DNA of 7,398 nucleotides from Spirochaetales bacterium (lineage in GTDB: Bacteria > Spirochaetota > Spirochaetia > Sphaerochaetales > Sphaerochaetaceae): assembly GCA_017475725.1 (NCBI GenBank), contig JAFVFA010000010.1:1-7398 (forward strand), read 5' to 3'. The stretch's first letter is position 1, and every line of letters begins with the position of its first letter. The translations under genes were made by a program, and so were the position numbers. Under the pieces are notes generated by a model, which searched no databases, was not told the origin of the DNA, and saw only the letters and a list, made by a program, of their open reading frames with translations. Of this stretch, positions 1 through 5,421 are shown piece by piece.

Positions 1-1
1 C

Positions 2-181
2 GTTTCAACCGTCACAGAGGGCACCAATCTCCGTGAGGACCTTGGAATGGACTCCCTTGCGATGATGCTCGTCTCGATGGAGGTGGAGGATGCCTTCAAC
101 TTCCATTTCGACGAGCCTGTTGACTTCAAGACCGTGGGGGATGTGATGACGTACCTCAAAGGTCGCGGAATAGAGGACTGA
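2..181 (+). CDS. Acyl carrier protein, C-terminal part (5' end outside window)
   Basis: The frame is open from the left edge and gives 59 codons before TGA at 179-181. The residues DLGMDSLAMM contain the DSL signature of carrier proteins. The serine (codon 53-55) is the expected attachment point for 4'-phosphopantetheine, on which acyl intermediates are carried during fatty acid or related synthesis in the cytoplasm. The following helix (VSMEVEDAFNF) and the closing segment (FKTVGDVMTYL) match helices II and IV of the family. About 20 N-terminal residues should lie outside the window, judging from the usual length of about 75-80. The residue after DSL is Ala rather than the Asp common in the main fatty acid carrier AcpP, and the loop FHFDEP is also unlike AcpP. 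It may therefore be a secondary carrier, so I give no symbol. A hairpin follows 11 bases after the stop. Confidence 0.9.
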   Translation, partial: VSTVTEGTNLREDLGMDSLAMMLVSMEVEDAFNFHFDEPVDFKTVGDVMTYLKGRGIED

Positions 182-190
182 ACTGTTCAC

Positions 191-219
191 TTGACCCCTC
201 GGCTGAGGGGTCTTATATT
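191..219 (+). promoter_or_regulatory. Likely sigma-70 promoter of the nfeD-qmcA unit, overlapping the hairpin
   Basis: TTGACC at 191-196 matches the -35 consensus at 5 of 6 bases and TATATT at 214-219 matches the -10 at 5 of 6. The spacing is exactly 17 bp. The expected start of transcription, 6-8 bases downstream, falls at about 225-228, on or beside the ATG at 226. The -35 shares its last four bases with the upstream terminator stem. The match is by eye, and short AT-rich stretches can imitate a -10. Confidence 0.5.
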
Positions 220-220
220 T
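193..220 (+). terminator. Intrinsic terminator-like hairpin after the acyl carrier protein gene
   Basis: The arms GACCCCTC (193-200) and GAGGGGTC (205-212) pair perfectly over 8 bp around a GGCT loop. They are followed by TTATATTT, an imperfect U-tract broken by two A residues. The hairpin lies 11 bases after the upstream stop codon, as expected for a terminator. The same bases also form the spacer of a likely promoter, so the dyad may have a second role. Confidence 0.7.
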
Positions 221-225
221 TAGGC

Positions 226-678
226 ATGACAGACATTATGAATTACATACCATGGATCTGGCTTGGATTGTTTGTTGTGCTTGCCGTCATAGAGGCGGCC
301 ACTCAGGGCCTTACGACCATCTGGGGAGCCATAAGCGCCCTTGTGATGGTTGTACTGTCCTTCATCAAGGGCTTCCCACTGGGGTGGCAGATCATCGTCT
401 TCCTGCTTATGACAGCTGTTCTGCTCGCCACGACCCGCCCGTTCTTCATGAAGAGGCTGAAGATAGGGAAGTATGCCACCAACGTGAATCTCATACTGGG
501 GCAGGAGGTCGTTGTGGTCAAGGCCATCGAGAAGTTCCAGAAAGGTGAGGCGAAGGCCAAGAACGGCGTTGTCTGGGCTGCCACATCGGACAACGGCTCA
601 GCGATTCCTGTGGACTCTGTGTGCGAGGTTTCGGGCGTTGATGGCAACACCCTTCGGCTCAGGGTAATTGACAGATAG
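226..678 (+). CDS. nfeD: NfeD-family membrane protein, short form (YbbJ-like)
   Basis: This 150-residue protein fits the short NfeD class, membrane partners of SPFH/stomatin proteins thought to help organise membrane microdomains or membrane proteolysis. Three hydrophobic segments are visible at about residues 7-23, 29-47 and 52-69, followed by a basic RPFFMKRLK stretch at the membrane edge. Residues 85-150 form the soluble OB-fold domain: TNVNLILGQEVVVV, then NGVVWAATSDNGSAIPVDS, then VSGVDGNTLRLRV, the usual order of family motifs. No protease domain is present, unlike long NfeD proteins. The stop is 18 bases before the qmcA-type gene, so the two are co-transcribed. The start is uncertain: ATG 226 and ATG 238 are both in frame and neither has a proper Shine-Dalgarno site, only TAGG touching the first. 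With transcription predicted to begin near 226, leaderless translation is possible. Confidence 0.88.
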   Translation: MTDIMNYIPWIWLGLFVVLAVIEAATQGLTTIWGAISALVMVVLSFIKGFPLGWQIIVFLLMTAVLLATTRPFFMKRLKIGKYATNVNLILGQEVVVVKAIEKFQKGEAKAKNGVVWAATSDNGSAIPVDSVCEVSGVDGNTLRLRVIDR

Positions 679-680
679 AG

Positions 681-690
681 AGGAGAGGAG
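681..690 (+). promoter_or_regulatory. Strong ribosome binding site for the SPFH gene
   Basis: The purine run AGGAGAGGAG sits 6 bases before ATG 697 and contains two overlapping AGGAG-type cores. It contrasts sharply with the missing site in front of nfeD, so the second gene of the pair may be translated much better than the first. Confidence 0.85.
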
Positions 691-696
691 AAACAA

Positions 697-1614
697 ATGC
701 TTTACATCTTCATTGCACTTCTGATAGTCGTTCTTCTGATAGTCATAGCCAATGTCAGAATCGTCCCGCAGTCACAGGCCTTCGTCATCGAGCGCCTGGG
801 TGCCTATGCAACCACATGGAACACCGGCCTCCACGTGAAGATCCCGTTCATTGACAGAATCGCCAAGAAGGTGTCACTGAAGGAGAAGGTCATGGACTTC
901 GTCCCTCAGCCTGTCATCACGAAGGACAACGTCACCATGATGATCGACACCGTCGTCTACTTCCAGATCACCGATCCGAAGCTCAACGCCTACGGTGTCG
1001 AGAACCCGATCAGCGCTCTCGAGAACCTTTCCGCCACCACGCTGAGGAACATAATCGGAGAGCTTGAGCTGGACCAGACCCTGACAAGCCGTGACGTCAT
1101 CAACAGCAAGATGAGGAGCATCCTGGACGAGGCCACGGACCCGTGGGGAATCAAGGTCAACCGCGTCGAGGTCAAGAACATAATGCCGCCTGATGCCATC
1201 AAGGAGGCAATGGAGAAGCAGATGCGTGCCGAGCGTGAGCGCCGTGAGTCCATCCTGATTGCAGAAGGTCAGAAGCAGAGTGCCATTCTGGTGGCCGAAG
1301 GAAAGAAGCAGTCCACCATTCTTGAGGCGGAAGCTTCAAAACAGGCCATGATTCTCAAGGCCGAGGCTGAGAAGGAAGCCGCAATCCAGAAGGCCATGGG
1401 AGAGGCCAAGGCCATACTTGAGGTCCAGAAGGCCAAGGCCGATGGTATCCGCATGATCCGTGAAGCGGAGGCCGACGAGAAGGTCATCAAGCTAAGAAGC
1501 CTTGAGGCTCTGGAGAAGGCTGCGGACGGTCAGGCCACAAAGATAATAATCCCGTCAGACCTGCAGAGCATGGCTGGTGTAGTGACATCAGTCGCCGAGA
1601 TCGCCAGGAAGTGA
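697..1614 (+). CDS. qmcA: SPFH/stomatin-family (band 7) membrane protein, QmcA type
   Basis: The protein is 305 residues, the same length as E. coli QmcA. Residues 2-18 form one hydrophobic N-terminal anchor. The SPFH domain runs from about 20 to 170, with the typical IVPQSQAFVIERLGAY opening, GLHVKIPFID, KEKVMDF, TKDNVTM and DPWGIKVNRVEVKNI. A long charged coiled coil (about 170-275) follows and contains four regular 11-residue repeats. The tail has the hydrophobic IIIPSDLQSMAG segment. Family members assemble into large ring- or cage-like oligomers at the inner membrane and associate with NfeD proteins and with membrane proteases such as FtsH. The exact job here is not shown by sequence. 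The gene is second in the nfeD pair and is closed by a strong terminator, so the unit is just these two genes. Paraslipin or another stomatin subgroup is the alternative naming. Confidence 0.92.
   Translation: MLYIFIALLIVVLLIVIANVRIVPQSQAFVIERLGAYATTWNTGLHVKIPFIDRIAKKVSLKEKVMDFVPQPVITKDNVTMMIDTVVYFQITDPKLNAYGVENPISALENLSATTLRNIIGELELDQTLTSRDVINSKMRSILDEATDPWGIKVNRVEVKNIMPPDAIKEAMEKQMRAERERRESILIAEGQKQSAILVAEGKKQSTILEAEASKQAMILKAEAEKEAAIQKAMGEAKAILEVQKAKADGIRMIREAEADEKVIKLRSLEALEKAADGQATKIIIPSDLQSMAGVVTSVAEIARK
1252..1383 (+). repeat. Four tandem 33-bp (11-residue) repeats in the SPFH coiled coil
   Basis: Codons 186-229 read ILIAEGQKQSA, ILVAEGKKQST, ILEAEASKQAM and ILKAEAEKEAA, four units of 11 residues in register. 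A decayed fifth unit starts IQKAMGEAKA. The 11-residue period is typical of slightly right-handed coiled coils (three turns of helix per 11 residues), which SPFH proteins use for their cage walls. DNA copies are diverged, so this is protein-level periodicity, not a recent duplication. Confidence 0.8.
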
Positions 1615-1634
1615 TTCCAATCAGGGATAAAGGG

Positions 1635-1673
1635 AAAGGCATCGGAAACCTCTTCAGGTCCGGTGCCTTTTTT
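1635..1673 (+). terminator. Intrinsic terminator of the nfeD-qmcA unit
   Basis: AAAGGCATCGG pairs with CCGGTGCCTTT (one G-T wobble). A two-base AA bulge follows, then ACCT pairs with AGGT around a CTTC loop. The outer stem runs directly into a run of six T residues (1668-1673). It begins about 20 bases after the stop codon. Confidence 0.9.
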
Positions 1674-1688
1674 CGTTATGCCTGTAAT

Positions 1689-1720
1689 CTTTTCGCACCC
1701 ATAATGTTTTATATTATAGA
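1689..1720 (+). promoter_or_regulatory. AT-rich candidate promoter for the lipoprotein gene
   Basis: Between the terminator at 1673 and the gene start at 1781 lies ATAATGTTTTATATTATAGA (1701-1720). Possible -10 boxes are TATATT (1710-1715) or TATTAT (1712-1717). The best -35 I can place is TTTTCG (1690-1695), only 3 of 6 bases. A promoter is required here because the gene stands alone behind a terminator, but its exact position is not decided by the sequence. Confidence 0.35.
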
Positions 1721-1768
1721 GATTGACTGTTGCTGCTCAGTTGTGGTTTCATAAGTCTCGAAGGCATT

Positions 1769-1773
1769 GGAGG
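1769..1773 (+). promoter_or_regulatory. Ribosome binding site deciding the lipoprotein start
   Basis: GGAGG lies 7 bases before ATG 1781. The longer in-frame TTG at 1730 has no such site, and starting there would put 17 residues in front of a signal peptide that is complete without them. Confidence 0.85.
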
Positions 1774-1780
1774 CGTTCAA

Positions 1781-3913
1781 ATGAAGAGAGTTCTTACAAT
1801 TCTTGTTGTCATAACCACTTTGTTCTGTCTTACATCATGCTCGGACGGGCTTTCCGGTCTGATGGGCAAGATGGGGAACAACATCTACGGAATCAAACCT
1901 GACGTAAGGAAGGCAAATGACACGGCCAGCAAGGTCGAGGCCACAAAGCAGCAGGACGGCACCGTCTCTATAGACTACACCGGCGTGGCATCCATAGTCG
2001 ATTCTATCCAGGACCTGAAGGCTTCCGATTCCAACATCGCCACACTGAAGGGCCTTCTCTCCGAGCCTGTGTTCAGGAACCAGGCCGACATCGATGCTCT
2101 GAAGACCTCTCTGAGCGATAAGTCGGATGCGATTGCAGACGGGATCGGTGAGGACGCCACAGGTGTCAAGAAGACCATCAGGGACGCCGCACAGGCCTAT
2201 GCCGCAAGTCTTGGAGATGTTCCCGTCAAGTCGGATCTTGCAATCCTTGCCGTCATTGACAGAATGGCGAAGTCAGCCGATGAGCTTGAAGGTGCGGACC
2301 TTGTTGATGAGGGCCTGAAGTGCGTGGATGCACTCAAGCTCCTGACGAATGTGGGTGAGGTCGATGCACTGGGTGACTCCGACATCAAAAACCTCATCGA
2401 GCTGTTCCAGAAGCCGAAGTCGTCCTCCACATCAAGAGCCTTCAGCGGTGAGAATTTCACAAAGACATTCGACAAGTCCCTCAAGAAGATAGTGAAGCTT
2501 GTGACGAACGACGACAAGACCTTCGATGTCAACGTATACAGGGACATTGTCCTTGAGTCCTTCGCAATCAAGGCCGCCTATGACATGGTCACGCAGGATT
2601 ATGAGATTGATTTCCTGTCCCTCCTCATGGGTTTGGGCTCAGAGGGGGAGGCCGGAACCCTGGGACTCAAGCTGGAGGATCTGGGAACATATCTCATCTG
2701 CTCCACAATGGTCACAATGGCCGAGATCGACAACTGCCTCCAGGAGCATGACGAAATCGTGTATGACCCATGGGAGAACTTCGTCGAAGGCTACGTCGAG
2801 TCCAACTATGACGCATTCATGGGCAACGCCGAGTTCAAGGCTCCGGATGGAGACTCCTTCGCTGGTTTCATGGACTACTTCGCACAGCTTCTCAAGGCCG
2901 CAATGCCGACTCTCGGTTTCATGTTCGAATATGACAAGGATGCGGATTACGAGACCAAGTCGGAGCAGCTTTCAGAAGGTGTCCAGATGCTGATCTTCGA
3001 GATATCGATGTACTTCATCGATCAGGCTGAGGGTGAGGATGAGTTCGGAGGATTCGGCGGTGGTCTGGAGGCCTACATGGCCTCTCTGGCTGAAGGTGAT
3101 ATAGTGGATACCGTCAAGGATCTGATCAAGAACCTCCAGTATGACCTTGGGTCCGAGATCAAGACGCTTTACACCATCATTGAGGATTCCGGATACAGTT
3201 CATTGCTCAATGGCCCGATGAAGAAGCTCCAGGAGATAGTCGAGATGATCATGAATGCTGTGATGGACGACGATCTGGGAGACCTTGACTTCGATGATCT
3301 GGTTGGTGACGAGGATTCTGACAAGTCATCCGATCCGCTTCCGCTGGACTTCAAGGAGGAGGGTGAGAACTTCCTTCTTGGCTATGGGGCCGTAAGTGAG
3401 GGCTTTGATATGGAAGGCTTCCGCGTTGCTTTCACAGCTGCAGAGGACGAAGACACCGTGGTCCCCGTCGAGATCGGTGGCAAGGAGAACGTCTACTGGT
3501 ACGGCTACGACTCCGACTACACGTTCTACACCATGAAGGGTGATTCCCTTATGGTCTATTCGGAAGAGGGCTGGGAGAAATATGCGGACGAGTCCGTCCA
3601 GAGCATCAGGGCCGCTCTATTCAACCCCTTTGTTGAAAGCGTCCTCTACGGAATCTACGAAGAGGGTTTCGCCGTCTTCGACAGGGATGAGAGCTCTGAT
3701 GAGACAGTCTGCGGAAGGCCATGTCTGGCATACTGGATAGATGGCAGGGAAGATATTGACGTCATCCTGGTGGACGAGAATTACGGCTTCCTTGCCAAGA
3801 CGGTCAGCCTCGTCGCAGATAAACTGTATATGGGCTACACTCTGACAAGCGTTGAGATTGACAGCACAACGCTTCCTGAAGGCTACGAAGCAGCCGCAGT
3901 AGCCATTGAGTGA
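1781..3913 (+). CDS. Large acidic lipoprotein of unknown function (710 residues)
   Basis: The start ATG 1781 gives MKR, a hydrophobic stretch (residues 4-16) and the lipobox LTSC at 17-20. This is a clean lipoprotein signal peptide with Cys20 as the lipidated residue, so the mature protein should be membrane-anchored and exposed outside the cytoplasm. I do not recognise the family. Residues about 25-490 look mostly helical, with many short amphipathic segments and one Gly-rich patch (FGGFGGG). Residues 496-518 form a linker dominated by aspartate (DDDLGDLDFDDLVGDEDSD). The last 190 residues are rich in aromatic and beta-type stretches (VYWYGYDSDYTFYTMKG) and contain DETVCGRPCLAYW followed by DVILVDENYGFLAKTV. 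This resembles LolA/DUF4412-like half-barrel folds, in which a tag of the form T-V-A-G-R-x-C occurs, but that is a weak resemblance. The gene is monocistronic, flanked by terminators on both sides. Spirochaetes often carry such lipoproteins. Confidence 0.85.
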   Translation: MKRVLTILVVITTLFCLTSCSDGLSGLMGKMGNNIYGIKPDVRKANDTASKVEATKQQDGTVSIDYTGVASIVDSIQDLKASDSNIATLKGLLSEPVFRNQADIDALKTSLSDKSDAIADGIGEDATGVKKTIRDAAQAYAASLGDVPVKSDLAILAVIDRMAKSADELEGADLVDEGLKCVDALKLLTNVGEVDALGDSDIKNLIELFQKPKSSSTSRAFSGENFTKTFDKSLKKIVKLVTNDDKTFDVNVYRDIVLESFAIKAAYDMVTQDYEIDFLSLLMGLGSEGEAGTLGLKLEDLGTYLICSTMVTMAEIDNCLQEHDEIVYDPWENFVEGYVESNYDAFMGNAEFKAPDGDSFAGFMDYFAQLLKAAMPTLGFMFEYDKDADYETKSEQLSEGVQMLIFEISMYFIDQAEGEDEFGGFGGGLEAYMASLAEGDIVDTVKDLIKNLQYDLGSEIKTLYTIIEDSGYSSLLNGPMKKLQEIVEMIMNAVMDDDLGDLDFDDLVGDEDSDKSSDPLPLDFKEEGENFLLGYGAVSEGFDMEGFRVAFTAAEDEDTVVPVEIGGKENVYWYGYDSDYTFYTMKGDSLMVYSEEGWEKYADESVQSIRAALFNPFVESVLYGIYEEGFAVFDRDESSDETVCGRPCLAYWIDGREDIDVILVDENYGFLAKTVSLVADKLYMGYTLTSVEIDSTTLPEGYEAAAVAIE

Positions 3914-3938
3914 TAAGAACACAACTGAAATGCCATTC

Positions 3939-3966
3939 AGGCCAGGGTAGTCGCCCTGGCCTTTTT
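3939..3966 (+). terminator. Intrinsic terminator of the lipoprotein gene
   Basis: AGGCCAGGG pairs with CCCTGGCCT over 9 bp around the loop TAGTCG, ending in five T residues (3962-3966). It begins 26 bases after the stop codon. Confidence 0.92.
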
Positions 3967-3986
3967 GATTTACTAAACAGCGAGTC

Positions 3987-4463
3987 TTGTCTGACGTGAG
4001 GGCCTTTGACGAGACTGGTCTGCAGAGGTGCAAATTCCAGGCAAGGCTGTTTGAGTTGTCCGCTTCAAGAACACATGGTTCAAGCTCTGTGTTCATAAGA
4101 TCGTTCATGAACTCACGGTTCTCAGCCATTTTGGACTCTGATTCGTTTGTGTTCAGTGACTATGACTCGGAGAAGATAATCTCAGAGATGAGTAGATCCT
4201 ATAAATTGGATAGAGGGAATGGCAAGTACTCTGCCGAAGAGCTCTATTGGATTGGCTATCTGTACAGGTATTGGTGCTATGTCTATCTGCTGAGCAGCAG
4301 ATCTGTCTATGCGATTGTGAAGCCAGAGGAACTCAGATCGCTGTATCTTCCATATCACTCGCTTGATCCGGATTCGGCAATCAGGAGAATCTGCGAGGCC
4401 AAGGGCATTGAACCGGAGAGGTCCATCGTGGATTCTCTCAGAAAGGCTCATTCCTATACCTGA
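3987..4463 (+). CDS. Small uncharacterised protein with YSAEELYWIGYLYRYW segment, possibly an orphan of a TA-like module
   Basis: The frame gives 158 residues from TTG 3987. The next possible start is GTG 3996, and the frame is closed upstream by TGA at 3966-3968. The protein looks real: helical throughout, with blocks CKFQARLFELSA, SSSVFIRSFMNSRFSAILD, KYSAEELYWIGYLYRYWCYVY and LRSLYLPYHSLDPDSAIRRI. From memory these blocks resemble small proteins of gut Firmicutes often found beside DUF3791/DUF3990 genes, the latter an ADP-ribosyltransferase-like putative toxin. I cannot verify this, and neither partner is present here. Its start is abnormal: no ATG before residue 41, no Shine-Dalgarno site, no promoter, and the lipoprotein terminator ends only 20 bases upstream. 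It may be a 5'-cut remnant or be expressed only by readthrough. A remnant is about as likely as a working gene. Confidence 0.6.
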   Translation: MSDVRAFDETGLQRCKFQARLFELSASRTHGSSSVFIRSFMNSRFSAILDSDSFVFSDYDSEKIISEMSRSYKLDRGNGKYSAEELYWIGYLYRYWCYVYLLSSRSVYAIVKPEELRSLYLPYHSLDPDSAIRRICEAKGIEPERSIVDSLRKAHSYT

Positions 4464-4472
4464 TGATCATTC

Positions 4473-4494
4473 AATGATAATGATATTGATTACT
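4473..4494 (+). promoter_or_regulatory. Fur-type iron-response operator over the -35 box
   Basis: Three hexamers in tandem, AATGAT (4473-4478), AATGAT (4479-4484) and ATTGAT (4485-4490), form the repeating unit that Fur dimers recognise. Aligned to the classical 19-bp Fur box, 4476-4494 matches at 15 of 19 positions, including the first ten in a row. The site covers the -35 of the promoter below, the right place for repression by iron-loaded Fur. Local AT-richness raises the chance of accidental similarity, and the regulator itself is not in the window. Confidence 0.6.
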
Positions 4495-4513
4495 TTTACA
4501 AAGTTTGTATAAT
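4486..4513 (+). promoter_or_regulatory. Promoter of the methyltransferase operon
   Basis: TTGATT (4486-4491) is a 4-of-6 match to the -35, and TATAAT (4508-4513) is a perfect -10 preceded by TTTG. The spacer is 16 bp. Transcription should begin near 4520, giving an mRNA leader of about 74 bases. This is the best promoter in the window, and the only gene it can serve is the one at 4594. Confidence 0.75.
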
Positions 4514-4521
4514 AACCACTA

Positions 4522-4537
4522 GTTAGATCACTCTAAC
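4522..4537 (+). promoter_or_regulatory. Perfect dyad at the predicted transcription start, possible second operator
   Basis: GTTAGA (4522-4527) and TCTAAC (4532-4537) are exact inverted copies separated by TCAC. The dyad begins 9 bases after the -10, the usual place for a repressor operator. The half-site GTTAG/CTAACC resembles the inner part of DtxR/IdeR half-sites, but the spacing is wider than in those operators. As RNA it would instead form a 6-bp hairpin at the extreme 5' end of the transcript. Confidence 0.5.
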
Positions 4538-4544
4538 CAATTTG

Positions 4545-4557
4545 AGGGGAATCCCCT
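4545..4557 (+). other. Short hairpin in the leader of the methyltransferase operon
   Basis: AGGGG and CCCCT pair over 5 bp around AAT. No T-run follows, so it is not a terminator. It could stabilise the leader or be incidental. Confidence 0.35.
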
Positions 4558-4579
4558 GTGTCGTGGCTGTAATGACAAG

Positions 4580-4585
4580 AAGGAG
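4580..4585 (+). promoter_or_regulatory. Ribosome binding site of the first methyltransferase gene
   Basis: AAGGAG sits 8 bases before ATG 4594, near-ideal placement, and fixes the start of the gene. Confidence 0.85.
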
Positions 4586-4593
4586 TCAGATAC

Positions 4594-5421
4594 ATGAAAT
4601 ACCATATCGAGGCGAATACTGTTCAGGAAACGCTGGTGATTCCGTTGTTCGGGAGACTGATATGCTCTGAGCGATTCCCGGACCTGTTCCAGGATCCGTC
4701 AGCAAAGTGCATCTGCGAAAACCTTGACTATGACTTTTCCATGAAACGGAAGAGGATGGAGTCGGTTGCAGGCCTGTTCGGGGCGTTGGAAGTCGCACAG
4801 CGTCAGTATGATCTTGGGTGTGAAGTCAGAGCGTATCTCAAAGATCATCCCAAGGCTGCTGTGGTGAATCTGGGCTGCGGGTTGGACGACACGTTCTCAA
4901 AGGTGGACAACGGTCTTTGCCAGGGATACAACATCGACCTTCCCGATGTGATCAATGTCAGGGACGATCTTCTTCCTTCCGGGGAAAGGGAGCGCAACAT
5001 CGCTTGTGACCTGAATGACTTCAAATGGATGGATGAAATCGATTCCTCCGGCGGTGCGGTGTTCTTTGCAGCCGGTGTCTTCTATTACTTCAGGACAGAA
5101 AACCTGAAAAAGCTGTTTGCACGGTTGTCGGAGCGTTTCCCTGGTGCTGTTCTGGTTTTTGACTCTTGCAACAGAAGGGGAGTGAACCTGATGAGAAAAA
5201 CGTGGCTCAAAGAGGCGGGAATCTCGGATGTCTCCGCATTCTTCTCCCTTGAGGATGAAAAGGAGCTGAATTCATGGAGCATCGGTTTCAGGTCCGTATC
5301 GGCCAAGAGCTATATGCGGGGCTACAGGGACATCTACGACAGGGTCTCCTTCATCCACAAGCTGATGATCCGGTTCTGTGACACCTTGGTGAAGATGCGG
5401 ATAGTAAGGATTGATCTTTGA
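4594..5421 (+). CDS. Class I SAM-dependent O-methyltransferase of the LCM/Ppm1/TcmP family
   Basis: The 275-residue protein follows the leucine carboxyl methyltransferase-like family (COG3315, which includes TcmP of tetracenomycin synthesis). It has an N-terminal helical cap containing RRxxxF-like basic helices (about 50-80), motif I VNLGCGLDDTF at 91-101, the acidic motif YNIDLPDVI at 112-120 and RDDLLP at 123-128. These are followed by CDLNDFKWMDEI (138-149), the motif FFAAGVFYYF at 157-166 and the strand GAVLVFDSC at 184-192. The family transfers a methyl group from SAM to carboxyl or hydroxyl oxygens of proteins or small natural products. The substrate here is unknown. It is the first gene of the Fur-boxed operon. 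The next gene overlaps its stop codon if translated from TTG 5418, so the two are tightly coupled. Position 99 is Asp where many relatives have Thr/Arg (GLDTR). Otherwise the SAM site looks intact. Confidence 0.88.
   Translation: MKYHIEANTVQETLVIPLFGRLICSERFPDLFQDPSAKCICENLDYDFSMKRKRMESVAGLFGALEVAQRQYDLGCEVRAYLKDHPKAAVVNLGCGLDDTFSKVDNGLCQGYNIDLPDVINVRDDLLPSGERERNIACDLNDFKWMDEIDSSGGAVFFAAGVFYYFRTENLKKLFARLSERFPGAVLVFDSCNRRGVNLMRKTWLKEAGISDVSAFFSLEDEKELNSWSIGFRSVSAKSYMRGYRDIYDRVSFIHKLMIRFCDTLVKMRIVRIDL

Noticed and set aside
1252..1383. Possible recent tandem duplication in the SPFH gene
   Set aside because: The repeats are regular at protein level but diverged in DNA, as expected for the ancestral coiled coil of the family rather than a recent expansion.
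1730..1780. In-frame 17-codon extension of the lipoprotein from TTG 1730
   Set aside because: No ribosome binding site precedes TTG 1730, while GGAGG is correctly placed before ATG 1781. A signal peptide with lipobox begins exactly at ATG 1781.
3617..4129. 170-codon minus-strand frame across the lipoprotein end and the small gene
   Set aside because: It runs antisense through two plus-strand coding regions and their shared terminator, shows no domain-like pattern, and has no ribosome binding site I could see. It is a codon-bias shadow.
4461..4478. ATCAT/ATGAT inverted repeat after the small gene as a terminator
   Set aside because: The stem is only 5 AT-rich base pairs with no T-run after it. 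The bases are better explained as part of the Fur-type hexamer array.
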